DNA of 64,000 nucleotides from NAK19 sp034434515. Its GTDB lineage: Bacteria; Chloroflexota; Anaerolineae; Anaerolineales; UBA4823. Under the pieces are notes generated by a model. That model was not told the DNA's origin. It saw nothing but the letters and a program-made list of their open reading frames with translations, and did not search any database. The position numbers were made by a program, and so were the translations under genes. Where the stretch lies: NCBI GenBank assembly GCA_034434515.1, contig DAOTZA010000229.1, positions 1-64,000 on the forward strand. The letters run 5' to 3'. Positions 7,507-16,255 of the stretch are shown one piece after another; the first letter of the stretch is position 1, and each line of letters starts with the position of its first letter.

Positions 7507-9713
7507 TGAAACAAATTGTGCAAAATCTGCGAAACGGAAAAACGCAATTAATTGAAACGCCGGCACCAACCTTGAAGCCAGGTTTTATCTTGGTTAAAAC
7601 ACGCGTTTCCCTCGTCTCGGCCGGGACAGAGCGTATGGTAGTAGCCTTTAGCGGGAAGAGTCTGATAGGTAAAGTCCGCTCTCGCCCTGACCTGGTGCGT
7701 CAAACGCTTAGCAAAGCCAGACAAGAAGGACTGTTGACGACTTTAGAGATGGCACTTAACCGCCTGGATCAAGCCATGTCTCTGGGATATTCCTCGATGG
7801 GAAGGATCGTAGCCATTGGCGAAGGTGTAAGTGGCTTTCAGATAGGACAACGAGTAGCCTGCGGTGGTGGTGGTTATGCAGTTCATGCTGAATTTGCCTT
7901 GGTGCCGAAAAATTTGGCGGTGCCTGTTCCTGACCCGGTTCCCGATGAGGCGGCTGCTTTTGCTACAGTTGGCGCAATTGGAATGCACGCCTTTCGTCTC
8001 ACCAAAACTCAGGTGGGTGAACGAATTGCAGTGATTGGGATGGGCCTGGTGGGTTTTATGGCAGCTCTGGTTGCTCGAGCGGCTGGCTGTGAGGTTGCGG
8101 CTTTTGAGCCAGATGCCTGGCGTTTAGAACTTTGCCGCAAGATGGGATTTGTAGCTGCTGAGCCAGGTCAGGCTATTGAATTGACTCCCATCTTTACCGA
8201 GGGCAAGGGGTTTGATGCGGTTATTATCGCTGCAGATACACCCTCCTCCCAGCCGGTTGAGCTGGCAGCAAGCATTGCCCGTTCGCGGGCAACCATCGTG
8301 GCAGCCGGCGCGGTTGGGGAAGACCTGCCGCGCAAGCCCTATTATGAGAAAGAGCTTTTCTTTGTCAACTCGCGCTCTTATGGTCCAGGGCGCTACGATG
8401 CCCAATATGAAGAACAGGGGATAGATTACCCAATCGATTATGTGCGCTGGACGGAGGGGCGTAACCTGGCTGCCTTCATCCGCCTACTCGAGAAGCGAGC
8501 CATTGATGTTCATCCCTTGATCACCCATCGTTTTACCCTTGAACAGGCGGCCCAAGCTTATGCTTTGATCTCCAAAAAGGATAGTGAGCCTTTTTTAGCG
8601 GTCTTGTTTGAATACCCCGATCAGGACCAGGAACCAATCTCGACCATTCAACTTCCACGGCTGCAGAACCCGGCAAAGCGTTCGGAAGCACCGCTGCGAG
8701 TCGGCGTGATTGGAGCCGGCAATTTTGCCTCTCTCGTCATGCTACCCCTTCTCAAACGTATCAATGGTGTTGAATTAAGGGGAATTGCCTCCGCCAGCGG
8801 TTTATCGGCGCAGCATTTGGGAAAAAAATACCATTTCCACTACGTCACCAGTGAAGCTGTGCAAGTACTTGAGGATAAAGAAATCGACCTGATCCTGATC
8901 TTAACCCGTCATCATCTTCACGCTCAACAAACTACAGCAGCCTTACGGGCAGGGAAGCACGTTTTCTGTGAAAAACCGCTGGCAATTTGTGAAGCTGATT
9001 TGAATCTGATCCAAGAAGCGCTTGGGCTAACGGCTGAACAGGGAGGGTCGAGCCAAACAGCGAAAGAGATCCCCCTGCTGATGGTAGGCTTCAATCGACG
9101 CTTTGCACCATTTATCCAGAAATTGAAAAAATTCATGACGCCAAGACATCAGCCAGCCATGATCCACTATCGGATCAATGCTGGATATATTCCCCGCTCC
9201 CATTGGGTGCAAGATGCTCACCAGGGAGGAGGGCGTCTGATTGGAGAAGTGTGTCACTTCGTGGATACGATGGTCTATCTGTTGGACGCCTTACCGGACA
9301 AGGTGTGGGTGAAAAGCCTGCCAGATGAGCAATGGTACTGTGAAGATAACCTGGTCTTGAATTTCAACTTTCCGGATGGTTCGATTGGGGTGATTACCTA
9401 TCTTGCAAACGGAGATAAAGCCTTTCCCAAAGAGCGCCTCGAGGTCTTTTGGGGTGGGAAAGTGGCGGTGATGGATGATTTTCGGCGCCTGGAGCTAGTC
9501 CATAATGGAGAGCGCCACATCGAGCGGAGCTGGCTGCGACAGGATAAGGGTCATGCCGCTGAACTGCGCGCTTTCCTGAGATCGATCACGCAATCAGGCA
9601 CACCGCCGATCTCCTATCAGCATCTCCTAGGGGTCAGCCAGGCGACCCTGACTGCCCAACAAGCCCTTCATTCAGGGAAAGAAGAGACAATTCCCTACCC
9701 GAGTATACGATGA
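7503..9713 (+). CDS. Two-domain oxidoreductase (zinc-type alcohol dehydrogenase-like + Gfo/Idh/MocA)
   Basis: This 736-residue protein joins two NAD(P)-binding oxidoreductases. Residues 1-370 are a medium-chain dehydrogenase-like unit with a Rossmann loop at about 177 (VIGMGLVGFMAA). Residues 395-735 are a Gfo/Idh/MocA unit with RVGVIGAGNFASLV at 399 and the EKP motif near 490. Proteins with this architecture are known from polysaccharide gene clusters, next to heparinase II/III-like proteins and family 4 glycosyltransferases, exactly as here. It probably modifies a nucleotide sugar or sugar acid, but the reaction is not established. It overlaps both neighbours by 4 nt. Confidence 0.85.
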   Translation: MMKQIVQNLRNGKTQLIETPAPTLKPGFILVKTRVSLVSAGTERMVVAFSGKSLIGKVRSRPDLVRQTLSKARQEGLLTTLEMALNRLDQAMSLGYSSMGRIVAIGEGVSGFQIGQRVACGGGGYAVHAEFALVPKNLAVPVPDPVPDEAAAFATVGAIGMHAFRLTKTQVGERIAVIGMGLVGFMAALVARAAGCEVAAFEPDAWRLELCRKMGFVAAEPGQAIELTPIFTEGKGFDAVIIAADTPSSQPVELAASIARSRATIVAAGAVGEDLPRKPYYEKELFFVNSRSYGPGRYDAQYEEQGIDYPIDYVRWTEGRNLAAFIRLLEKRAIDVHPLITHRFTLEQAAQAYALISKKDSEPFLAVLFEYPDQDQEPISTIQLPRLQNPAKRSEAPLRVGVIGAGNFASLVMLPLLKRINGVELRGIASASGLSAQHLGKKYHFHYVTSEAVQVLEDKEIDLILILTRHHLHAQQTTAALRAGKHVFCEKPLAICEADLNLIQEALGLTAEQGGSSQTAKEIPLLMVGFNRRFAPFIQKLKKFMTPRHQPAMIHYRINAGYIPRSHWVQDAHQGGGRLIGEVCHFVDTMVYLLDALPDKVWVKSLPDEQWYCEDNLVLNFNFPDGSIGVITYLANGDKAFPKERLEVFWGGKVAVMDDFRRLELVHNGERHIERSWLRQDKGHAAELRAFLRSITQSGTPPISYQHLLGVSQATLTAQQALHSGKEETIPYPSIR

Positions 9714-11746
9714 CTCCTGCCGGACGATTTTGGCTGGTTTTAAGGGCGATCCTGTCCCTGGGGGTCACCCCGCTTGCGAACTATACCTGGTATCAATTTG
9801 GGATGCGTAGCGGCTTAACCGAAAGAGTTAGCTATACAGCCCTGCTACGGGCTTTGAAAGGTGCAAAGGGCGTACAATTTCAGCCCGTTTTTCAATTGCC
9901 ATCTCCGCAGCTACTGATTTCGGTGATGGGCGATCAAGTTCAAGATTTACTGCAAGAAGCTGAGGACGTCTGTGCGGGAAAAACGCGCCTTTTTGGTTTT
10001 CAATTATTTGATTTGGATTACCGCCAGGGAAAGTCGGAGCTATGGTTCACCAGAGTGGAACGTTCGCTCGTGGATAAAAAAGAAGGCCCTGTAGATATGA
10101 AATTCTTTTGGGAGCCGGCTCGCTTTGGTTGGGTCTATCCCTTAGGACGCGCTTATCGCATTCGTCCCGAAGAGCGGTATGTTGAAAAATTTTGGGAAGG
10201 TTTTGAATCCTTTTCGGAGCACCATCCTCCCTATTATGGCGTGAACTGGTTGTCTGCTCAAGAAGTCGCTCTGCGCCTGATGGCATTAACTTTTGGTTTT
10301 CAGGTCTTTCAAAACGCCGCAGCAAGCACAGCAGAACGGAAGCAAAGCCTGCTCGAAGCGCTGGCTGTCCATGCAGCGCGCATTCCCTGCACCCTTTCTT
10401 ATGCCGTGGCGCAAAATAATAATCACCTCCTGAGTGAAGCGGTGGGATTGATGACCGCTGGAGCGGTCTTACGGGGACATTCGCTTTCCGATACATGGTG
10501 GAAGACGGGCTGGAAATGGTTTTTGCTCGGCATCTGCCGCCAGATTGCTGAAGATGGAACGTATGTTCAGCACAGTGCAAATTATCACCGCTTGATGCTC
10601 CAGTTAGCCCTTTGGGCGCGTTTGCTAGCCGTAGGTAAGGGGGTAGAATTTCCAAATCCTGTCTCTCACCGCCTAACCGAAGCTGCAAAGTGGTTGTGGG
10701 AATGCTGTGAGGTGAGCAATGGACGCGTCCCGAATTTAGGTCCAAACGATGGGGCAATCATTCAACCGCTAAGTCAAACCCCGTTTCACGATTATCGGGC
10801 GGTAATTCAGGCTGCCTGGCGGGCTTTTGTCGGTAAAGCAGCCTTTCCACAAGGCGTTTGGGATGAGATGAGCCTCTGGTATGGAGTTTGGCATCTGCCT
10901 ATCCCTGCTGACAAAGCGGCTTTTGAAGAAGAGCAAATACCTCCTGAGAAAGAGCCCTTATCGATTCGCCCAAATTCATGGGTGCTCATTCGTTCCCAGA
11001 AGCAAAAAACGTGGGCAGCTTTCCGTTGTCCCCGCTTTTTTTCTCGCCCTGCTCACGCCGATCTCCTTCACGTTGATTTATGGTGGGATGGGGTAAACCT
11101 GGCGATGGATGCCGGCACCTACCGATATACGGCTCCGCCGCCATGGGAAAACTCCCTCGCTGAGGCCTTTTACCATAACACGGTAACGGTTGACGGTCGT
11201 AACCCAATGACCAGAGCGGGGAAATTTCTTTGGCTGGATTGGGCTAAGACCAGGATCGAACTCAACCGAAACGACAAGATTAAGTCAGATTTGGTGGTAG
11301 GGGCAGAACATACGGGCTATCTGGCTCGAGGTGTACGCTACCAACGCTGGGTTACGCTGCAAGAGGATCACCTTTGGATCATTAATGATTGCCTTGAGCC
11401 AGCACATCCCGAAAAGCAGCCAATTGCCCCGATGGTTCGCCTGCACTGGCTGGTCACTTTGGGTGATTGGCAAGTCACCAAAGAAGCATTCGGCTGGGGT
11501 ATCCTTTTGCGGCTCCATGATCGACAATTGCGGTTATGGTTAAAAGCTCCAGGAACGTCTCATTTGCGCATCGTGAAAGCGGGTAAGGTGGTTTTTGGAG
11601 AAGGTGGGGTGATGCCAGTTTATGGGTATTTCTCACCCTCGTATAATCACCTTGAACCGGCGCTCTCGGTGATCTTAGAGGTGCAGGCAACCCTGCCGCT
11701 GAATTTAGAAACCGTTTGGGATTTAACTGCTACTGATAAGCTATGA
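9710..11746 (+). CDS. Heparinase II/III- / alginate lyase-like protein
   Basis: A 678-residue protein. The N-terminal part (about 60-400) is an alpha/alpha-toroid with AQNNNHLLSEAVGL and YVQHSANYHRLMLQL, and the C-terminal part (about 430-670) is a beta-sandwich of the heparinase II/III family (HADLLHVDLWWDG, AFYHNTVTVDG). Enzymes of this fold cleave uronic-acid polysaccharides by beta-elimination. Members inside biosynthetic clusters may trim or edit the chain. No clear signal peptide is seen; the N-terminus holds one short hydrophobic stretch (WLVLRAILSLGV). It overlaps the genes on both sides by 4 nt (ATGA), which implies tight co-expression. Confidence 0.85.
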   Translation: MTPAGRFWLVLRAILSLGVTPLANYTWYQFGMRSGLTERVSYTALLRALKGAKGVQFQPVFQLPSPQLLISVMGDQVQDLLQEAEDVCAGKTRLFGFQLFDLDYRQGKSELWFTRVERSLVDKKEGPVDMKFFWEPARFGWVYPLGRAYRIRPEERYVEKFWEGFESFSEHHPPYYGVNWLSAQEVALRLMALTFGFQVFQNAAASTAERKQSLLEALAVHAARIPCTLSYAVAQNNNHLLSEAVGLMTAGAVLRGHSLSDTWWKTGWKWFLLGICRQIAEDGTYVQHSANYHRLMLQLALWARLLAVGKGVEFPNPVSHRLTEAAKWLWECCEVSNGRVPNLGPNDGAIIQPLSQTPFHDYRAVIQAAWRAFVGKAAFPQGVWDEMSLWYGVWHLPIPADKAAFEEEQIPPEKEPLSIRPNSWVLIRSQKQKTWAAFRCPRFFSRPAHADLLHVDLWWDGVNLAMDAGTYRYTAPPPWENSLAEAFYHNTVTVDGRNPMTRAGKFLWLDWAKTRIELNRNDKIKSDLVVGAEHTGYLARGVRYQRWVTLQEDHLWIINDCLEPAHPEKQPIAPMVRLHWLVTLGDWQVTKEAFGWGILLRLHDRQLRLWLKAPGTSHLRIVKAGKVVFGEGGVMPVYGYFSPSYNHLEPALSVILEVQATLPLNLETVWDLTATDKL

Positions 11747-12963
11747 GAATTCTCTTGATTCATCAAGCCTTTGCTGCCCTGGATGAGCCGGGGGGCACCC
11801 GTCATCATGAACTGGCACGCTTTTTTGCCGAACGTGGGCATCAGGTGGTGGTGATCACCAGTCCCATTAATTACATGACCGGCGCGGAGCATTCGGTAGA
11901 AAAAATAGAGCAAATGAAGCTTGGCAAAGGAGAGGTCATCATCCTGCGGGTTCCGGTCTATCGCGCTTTTCATCGTAGCTTTGTACATCGTACCTTGAGT
12001 TTTATCAGCTTTATGCTTTCTTCTCTGTGGTATGCCTTAACCCTCAAGTCGCCCGATGTGGTATGGGGAACTTCTCCCCCGATTTTTCAGGTGATCACTG
12101 CCTGGTTGGTGGCTAAAGTGAAGCAAAAACCCTTGGTATTTGAAGTGCGAGATCTCTGGCCGGCTTTTGCGGTGCAGGTGGGTGTGTTACGAAATCGATT
12201 CTTGATCGCTGCGTCTGAATGGTTAGAGCAGTTCCTTCTTCGTCAAGCAGACGTGGTCGTGGTCAATTCGCCCGGATTCGTATCCCATGTTCGCCAGCGG
12301 GGTGCAAAACGCATCGAAATTATTCCAAACGGCTCCGATGTGGAGCTGTTTGCTCTCCCCCCAGATGAAAATGACTTTCGGCGAGCGAATGGATTAGAAG
12401 GCAAGTTTGTCGTTTTGTATGCCGGCGCGCACGGAATGTCCAACGATTTGGATCAGGTCTTGGCGGCGGCGGAAGAGCTACGCACCGTTGCGGAGATCGT
12501 TTTTGTTTTGGTGGGAGATGGCAAGGAAAAACCCAGATTACAGCAAAAGGCAGCCGACTTAAAGTTAACCAATGTCCTGTTTCTGCCGCCAGTGGCGAAA
12601 ACAGACATGGCAAAGGTGATTCACGGAGCGGACGTTTGCCTGGCGATCTTAAAACCGATCCCATTGTACGGAACAGTTTATCCCAATAAAGTATTCGATT
12701 ACATGGCTGCCGGCAAAGCGGTACTTTTGGCAATTCCTGGTGTCATTCGAGAGGTTATCGAAGAACATCGCGCGGGGATTGCTATTCCTCCTGGAGATTC
12801 GCACGCTTTAGCGGAGGCGGTACTTTTCTTATCTCATAACCTTGAGCTGGTTCTCCAGCTAGGGTGTAATGGGCAAAGAGCGATTGAAGAACATTATAAC
12901 CGAAAAAAGCTGGCTGCGGATTTTCTGGCTCTTTTTGAAGAATTAGCTGACCGAACGGATTAA
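11743..12963 (+). CDS. Glycosyltransferase family 4 (WbuB-like)
   Basis: A 406-residue GT-B glycosyltransferase. The N-terminal acceptor domain starts MRILLIHQAFAALDEPGGTR and carries a membrane-associating stretch around residues 85-130. The C-terminal donor domain has VLYAGAHGMSNDLDQVL and a VYPNKVFDYMAAGKAVL motif with conserved Lys and Asp, of the kind seen in WbuB/WcaI-like enzymes. It would transfer a sugar from a nucleotide donor onto a lipid-linked or surface polysaccharide. It is the last gene of the overlapping run that begins with the M20 peptidase. Its stop codon overlaps the ilvE stop (TTAA at 12960-12963). Confidence 0.88.
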   Translation: MRILLIHQAFAALDEPGGTRHHELARFFAERGHQVVVITSPINYMTGAEHSVEKIEQMKLGKGEVIILRVPVYRAFHRSFVHRTLSFISFMLSSLWYALTLKSPDVVWGTSPPIFQVITAWLVAKVKQKPLVFEVRDLWPAFAVQVGVLRNRFLIAASEWLEQFLLRQADVVVVNSPGFVSHVRQRGAKRIEIIPNGSDVELFALPPDENDFRRANGLEGKFVVLYAGAHGMSNDLDQVLAAAEELRTVAEIVFVLVGDGKEKPRLQQKAADLKLTNVLFLPPVAKTDMAKVIHGADVCLAILKPIPLYGTVYPNKVFDYMAAGKAVLLAIPGVIREVIEEHRAGIAIPPGDSHALAEAVLFLSHNLELVLQLGCNGQRAIEEHYNRKKLAADFLALFEELADRTD

Positions 12964-13907
12964 TTCTGAGGAACGATTTTTTCTTTCGTATAGACTTCAG
13001 TTATCCAATGATGATATTTTGGAAGGCGACCGCGAATGGCTTTTTCAAAAGCCTCGCGTAAGAAACTAGTGATTGGTCCCATTATCCCTTTGCCTACTGG
13101 TCGGTGATCTACTTGAGTAACCGCAACGATCTGGGCTGCGGAACCGGTTAAGAATAATTCTTCGCATAAATAGATTTCTGTGCGATCGATGGGATGTTCA
13201 TGGACAGTTAGATTGAGTTCGTTCTGCGCCATTTCAATCACCGAACGCCGCGTAATGCCTTCGAGAATATTGTCAGTTACCGGTGGCGTAACCAGAATTC
13301 CATTCTTAACCATAAATACGTTCATCGCACTGGCTTCGGATACATGCCCATCCTCAGTAAGTACCAATGCTTCATCAAAACCAGCCAATACAGCATCGGT
13401 TTTGATAAACGCAGAATTAATATAAGCACCGCTGATCTTCCCTCGTGCTGGAATGGCATTATCGTCGATGCGGCGCCAGGATGAGAAAGTTACGTGGGCA
13501 TTGGTGTCGTTCTTGAGATAGCGTCCAAAAGGGATAGCGACAATGGCGATTTCATCGCGTAAATCGTGCAATCTTACCCCAATCACTTCGTCAGCTTTGT
13601 AAGCAATGGGGCGAATGTAAATGTCCTGGCGATAATTTTCCTGGCGGATGAGGTCAAGTGTAACCCGGGTCAGGCTATGTGGGGAATGGTTTAGCTCCAT
13701 TCGGAGCAGTCTGGCAGAGTTCAATAATCTTTCGTAATGTTCCAGAGGGCGGAACAGATACAATTGTTCTTGTTCTTGATTCCAGTAGGCGCGGAGACCC
13801 CCAAAGACCGCGGTGCCATAATTGAAACCGTGCGTCAAGACACTAATTTTCGCTTCAGAATACGGGACGATCTTTCCTTGAAAATAGGCATGGAGAGGAA
13901 TGGACAT
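12960..13907 (-). CDS. ilvE: Branched-chain amino acid aminotransferase
   Basis: A 315-residue fold-type IV PLP aminotransferase that interconverts Leu/Ile/Val and their 2-oxo acids with 2-oxoglutarate/glutamate. Visible features are the N-terminal LTHGFNYGTAVFGGLRAYW, the PLP-binding lysine in ARGKISGAYINSAFIKTDAV, and the C-terminal LTGSAAQIVAVTQVDHRPVG with EEIFLTG-like sequence. Chosen start is the ATG at 13907 (MSIPLHAYFQG), which has AAGGAG 11 nt upstream; an open frame extends to 13937 but lacks a site. A TATAAT on the minus strand at 13959-13954 is a possible -10. It stands alone. Confidence 0.93.
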   Translation of the reverse strand: MSIPLHAYFQGKIVPYSEAKISVLTHGFNYGTAVFGGLRAYWNQEQEQLYLFRPLEHYERLLNSARLLRMELNHSPHSLTRVTLDLIRQENYRQDIYIRPIAYKADEVIGVRLHDLRDEIAIVAIPFGRYLKNDTNAHVTFSSWRRIDDNAIPARGKISGAYINSAFIKTDAVLAGFDEALVLTEDGHVSEASAMNVFMVKNGILVTPPVTDNILEGITRRSVIEMAQNELNLTVHEHPIDRTEIYLCEELFLTGSAAQIVAVTQVDHRPVGKGIMGPITSFLREAFEKAIRGRLPKYHHWITEVYTKEKIVPQN

Positions 13908-14061
13908 GGGAACCTTCTCCTTCGAAAGAAACCACAAGGGTAGGTTTTCTTTGATTATACTCTTTCTTCTTCTCCTTACGGTGCTTGCGTCTATCCAAAG
14001 GGGAAACCTTAGAGTATGATTGGGGTTGTCTCATACAGAACTTTATTTGGAGGCGGACAAG

Positions 14062-14961
14062 ATGAAGCGTGCGGTTAGCATTAGTATTGGCTCGTCGAAG
14101 CGGGATAAACGGGTGGAAGTGCAACTGTTAGGGGAAACGGTATTGATCGAACGAATTGGGACTGACGGTGATATGGAGAAAGCAGCCCGGCTGTATCAGG
14201 AGCTGGATGGGAAGGTGGATGCTTTTGGAGTTGGTGGAGCAGATTTAGGTGTCATGGTGGATCGAAAGTGGTATCCTTTATATTCTGTGCAGTCGATGGT
14301 TCGCTTTGTCAAAAATACTCCTCTCGTAGATGGGGCTGGATTAAAAAATTCATTAGAGTATCGCCTGGCGCCAATTATCAATGAGCAGATAGGTGATTAC
14401 GTGAAAGAGCGCAAGGCTTTTATTACAGTAGGTGTGGATCGGTGGGGAATGGCTTGCTCCTTTGCCGATCACGGCTACGAATGTATCTTTGGGGACATGA
14501 TGTTTGCCTTAGGATTGCCATTCCCGATTCGCAAGACCGCTACCTTGAAAGTGTTGGCAGCGATTTTAATGCCAATTGCTGGTCGGCTTCCCTTTGAGTG
14601 GCTTTATCCCACTGGTGAAAAACAGGAGCAGCGAATCCCGAAATGGGAAAAATACTACCGCTGGGCAACCGTGATTGCCGGGGATTGCCATTACATCAAG
14701 AGACATATGCCCGAACGATTGGAAGGCAAAGTGATTGCCACTAACACAACCACTGCTTCGGATGTTGAACTGTTCCGCCAGGCAGGGGTGAAATATCTGG
14801 TGACTTCAACCCCAGTTTTGGAGGGCCGTTCCTTTGGCACAAACATGATGGAAGCTGCCTTGATTGCCGCCAGTGGGAAGGGACGAAAATTAACCATAGA
14901 GGAGTTAAATGAAATTTTAGACCAAATCGGTTTACAACCTCAGCTTCAGGAGTTGAACTGA
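14062..14961 (+). CDS. Conserved protein of uncertain function (quinate 5-dehydrogenase-like in some annotations)
   Basis: A 299-residue protein beginning MKRAVSISIGSSKRDKRVEV, with GGAGG 8 nt before the ATG at 14062. It has GGADLGVMVDRKW, FITVGVDRWGMA, VIAGDCHYIKRHMP and a C-terminal GRSFGTNMMEAALIAASGKG. I believe close relatives occur in Chloroflexi and Firmicutes under the name quinate 5-dehydrogenase, but no shikimate/quinate dehydrogenase motif is obvious, so I do not endorse that activity. A hydrophobic stretch near residues 150-175 may be membrane-associated. Its stop overlaps the next start (TGATG), coupling it to a MobA-like transferase and a PAP2 phosphatase, which suggests a role in lipid or sugar-phosphate metabolism. 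Confidence 0.75.
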   Translation: MKRAVSISIGSSKRDKRVEVQLLGETVLIERIGTDGDMEKAARLYQELDGKVDAFGVGGADLGVMVDRKWYPLYSVQSMVRFVKNTPLVDGAGLKNSLEYRLAPIINEQIGDYVKERKAFITVGVDRWGMACSFADHGYECIFGDMMFALGLPFPIRKTATLKVLAAILMPIAGRLPFEWLYPTGEKQEQRIPKWEKYYRWATVIAGDCHYIKRHMPERLEGKVIATNTTTASDVELFRQAGVKYLVTSTPVLEGRSFGTNMMEAALIAASGKGRKLTIEELNEILDQIGLQPQLQELN

Positions 14962-15752
14962 TGCTTCCCGCAATCGTAACTGCTGGTGGAATTCCTCAAC
15001 CGGGTGAACCGCTCTATCCTCTTTCTCAGGGGAGAGAGAAGGCTTTACTTCCGATAGCTGGAAAGCCGATGATCCAGTGGGTATTAGAAGCAGTGGAAAG
15101 TGCTTCGCTCATTGATACGGTGATTGTCGTTGGGGTGGCATTGCCTGAAAACCTTCAGAGTGCAAAGGTGCGGGCAATTCTTCCCAATCAGGAAGATATG
15201 CTGGCGAATATCCTGACCGGGATGAGAAAGCTTCTGGAAATTGAACCCGCAGCTCATCACGTCGTTTTGGTATCCTCGGATATCCCGGCAATCACCGGTG
15301 AGATGGTGGACTGGCTGGTGCAGGTAACCATGCAGACGGATGAAGATGTCTATTATACGGTTATTGAGCGGCGCGTCATGGAAGCAAAATATCCACTCTC
15401 CAAACGGTCTTACACTCGTTTGAAAGATATCGAGGTTTGTGGCGGCGATATGAACGTTGTGCGGGCGACTCTGGACGCAGAGAACCAACAAATGTGGAAA
15501 AACATTATTGCTGCCCGAAAGAATGTATTCAAACAGGCGGCGTTAATTGGTTTGGATACATTGTTTTATCTTCTCATTCGTCAGATTACCCTAGATCAGG
15601 CGGTGCGAACGGTGGCATCGAGAATGAACATCAGTGGGCGAGCTATTGTCTGTCCGTATGCTGAAGTTGGAATGGATATCGATAAACCGCATCAATTTGA
15701 CATCGTCGAGGCAGATTTACTTCAACGGCTGAGGAGTAACCTGATAGCATGA
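14961..15752 (+). CDS. MobA-like nucleotidyltransferase family protein
   Basis: A 263-residue protein with the NTP-transferase signature near its start: MLPAIVTAGGIPQPGEP, then GREKALLPIAGKPMIQWVLEA, where the lysine-proline-hexad motif is typical. VLVSSDIPAITGEMVD at about 95-110 provides the metal-binding aspartate. It would transfer a nucleotide from NTP to a small phosphorylated substrate; the substrate is unknown. The C-terminal third (about 180-263) is not recognised. It overlaps upstream (TGATG) and downstream (ATGA) genes, so the three form one translationally coupled unit. Confidence 0.8.
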   Translation: MLPAIVTAGGIPQPGEPLYPLSQGREKALLPIAGKPMIQWVLEAVESASLIDTVIVVGVALPENLQSAKVRAILPNQEDMLANILTGMRKLLEIEPAAHHVVLVSSDIPAITGEMVDWLVQVTMQTDEDVYYTVIERRVMEAKYPLSKRSYTRLKDIEVCGGDMNVVRATLDAENQQMWKNIIAARKNVFKQAALIGLDTLFYLLIRQITLDQAVRTVASRMNISGRAIVCPYAEVGMDIDKPHQFDIVEADLLQRLRSNLIA

Positions 15753-16255
15753 AACGGTGGATGGAGTGGGATGCACGCTTCAGTGAAAAAATGCGCATAG
15801 ATGATAGTCGCAGTTGGGTGAAAAGGGGGGCAGCGATCTTCGCCCATTCAGGGGATTCGTGGTTCTGGCTATTGGGCTTAATCCTGGTCGGGTTCTTCTT
15901 CCCTTCCCTGAGGCAACTTGCGTTTCTCTATGCTGGGGCGATCTTGTTTCTGGCTATCTTGGTGTTGGGAATCAAATTCTCGGTCAGACGTCAAAGGCCG
16001 CAGGGTGAGTGGGGTGCAATCTATCGACGCACAGACCCCCATTCATTCCCCTCCGGCCATGCAGCTCGGGCGACCCTCTTGGCGGTTTTGGGAGTTGGAG
16101 TGGGGCCCCCGCTGTGGGGGCTTGCGTTAACCATTTGGGCGCCTTTGGTTAGCCTTTCCCGGGTAGCTTTGGGACTTCATTACCTGTCAGATATTTTGGC
16201 AGGGGCGCTGTTAGGAGCGTTGGTTGGGATCTTGAGCTTATGGTGGCTAGGCTAA
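15749..16255 (+). CDS. PAP2-family phosphatase
   Basis: A 168-residue membrane phosphatase with all three PAP2 motifs: KFSVRRQRP (K-x6-RP), PSGHA and SRVALGLHYLSD (SR-x5-H-x3-D). Four or five membrane segments are predicted, with the active site facing the outer side in known members. It would dephosphorylate a lipid or prenyl (pyro)phosphate such as phosphatidate or undecaprenyl diphosphate. Coupling to the MobA-like gene suggests a shared pathway. Its stop overlaps the stop of the isomerase gene on the other strand (CTAA at 16252-16255). Confidence 0.88.
   Translation: MKRWMEWDARFSEKMRIDDSRSWVKRGAAIFAHSGDSWFWLLGLILVGFFFPSLRQLAFLYAGAILFLAILVLGIKFSVRRQRPQGEWGAIYRRTDPHSFPSGHAARATLLAVLGVGVGPPLWGLALTIWAPLVSLSRVALGLHYLSDILAGALLGALVGILSLWWLG

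Noticed and set aside
10047..10757. 236-residue frame antisense to the heparinase-like gene
   Set aside because: Conserved motifs of the plus-strand protein run through the whole region; the antisense protein has no recognisable features.
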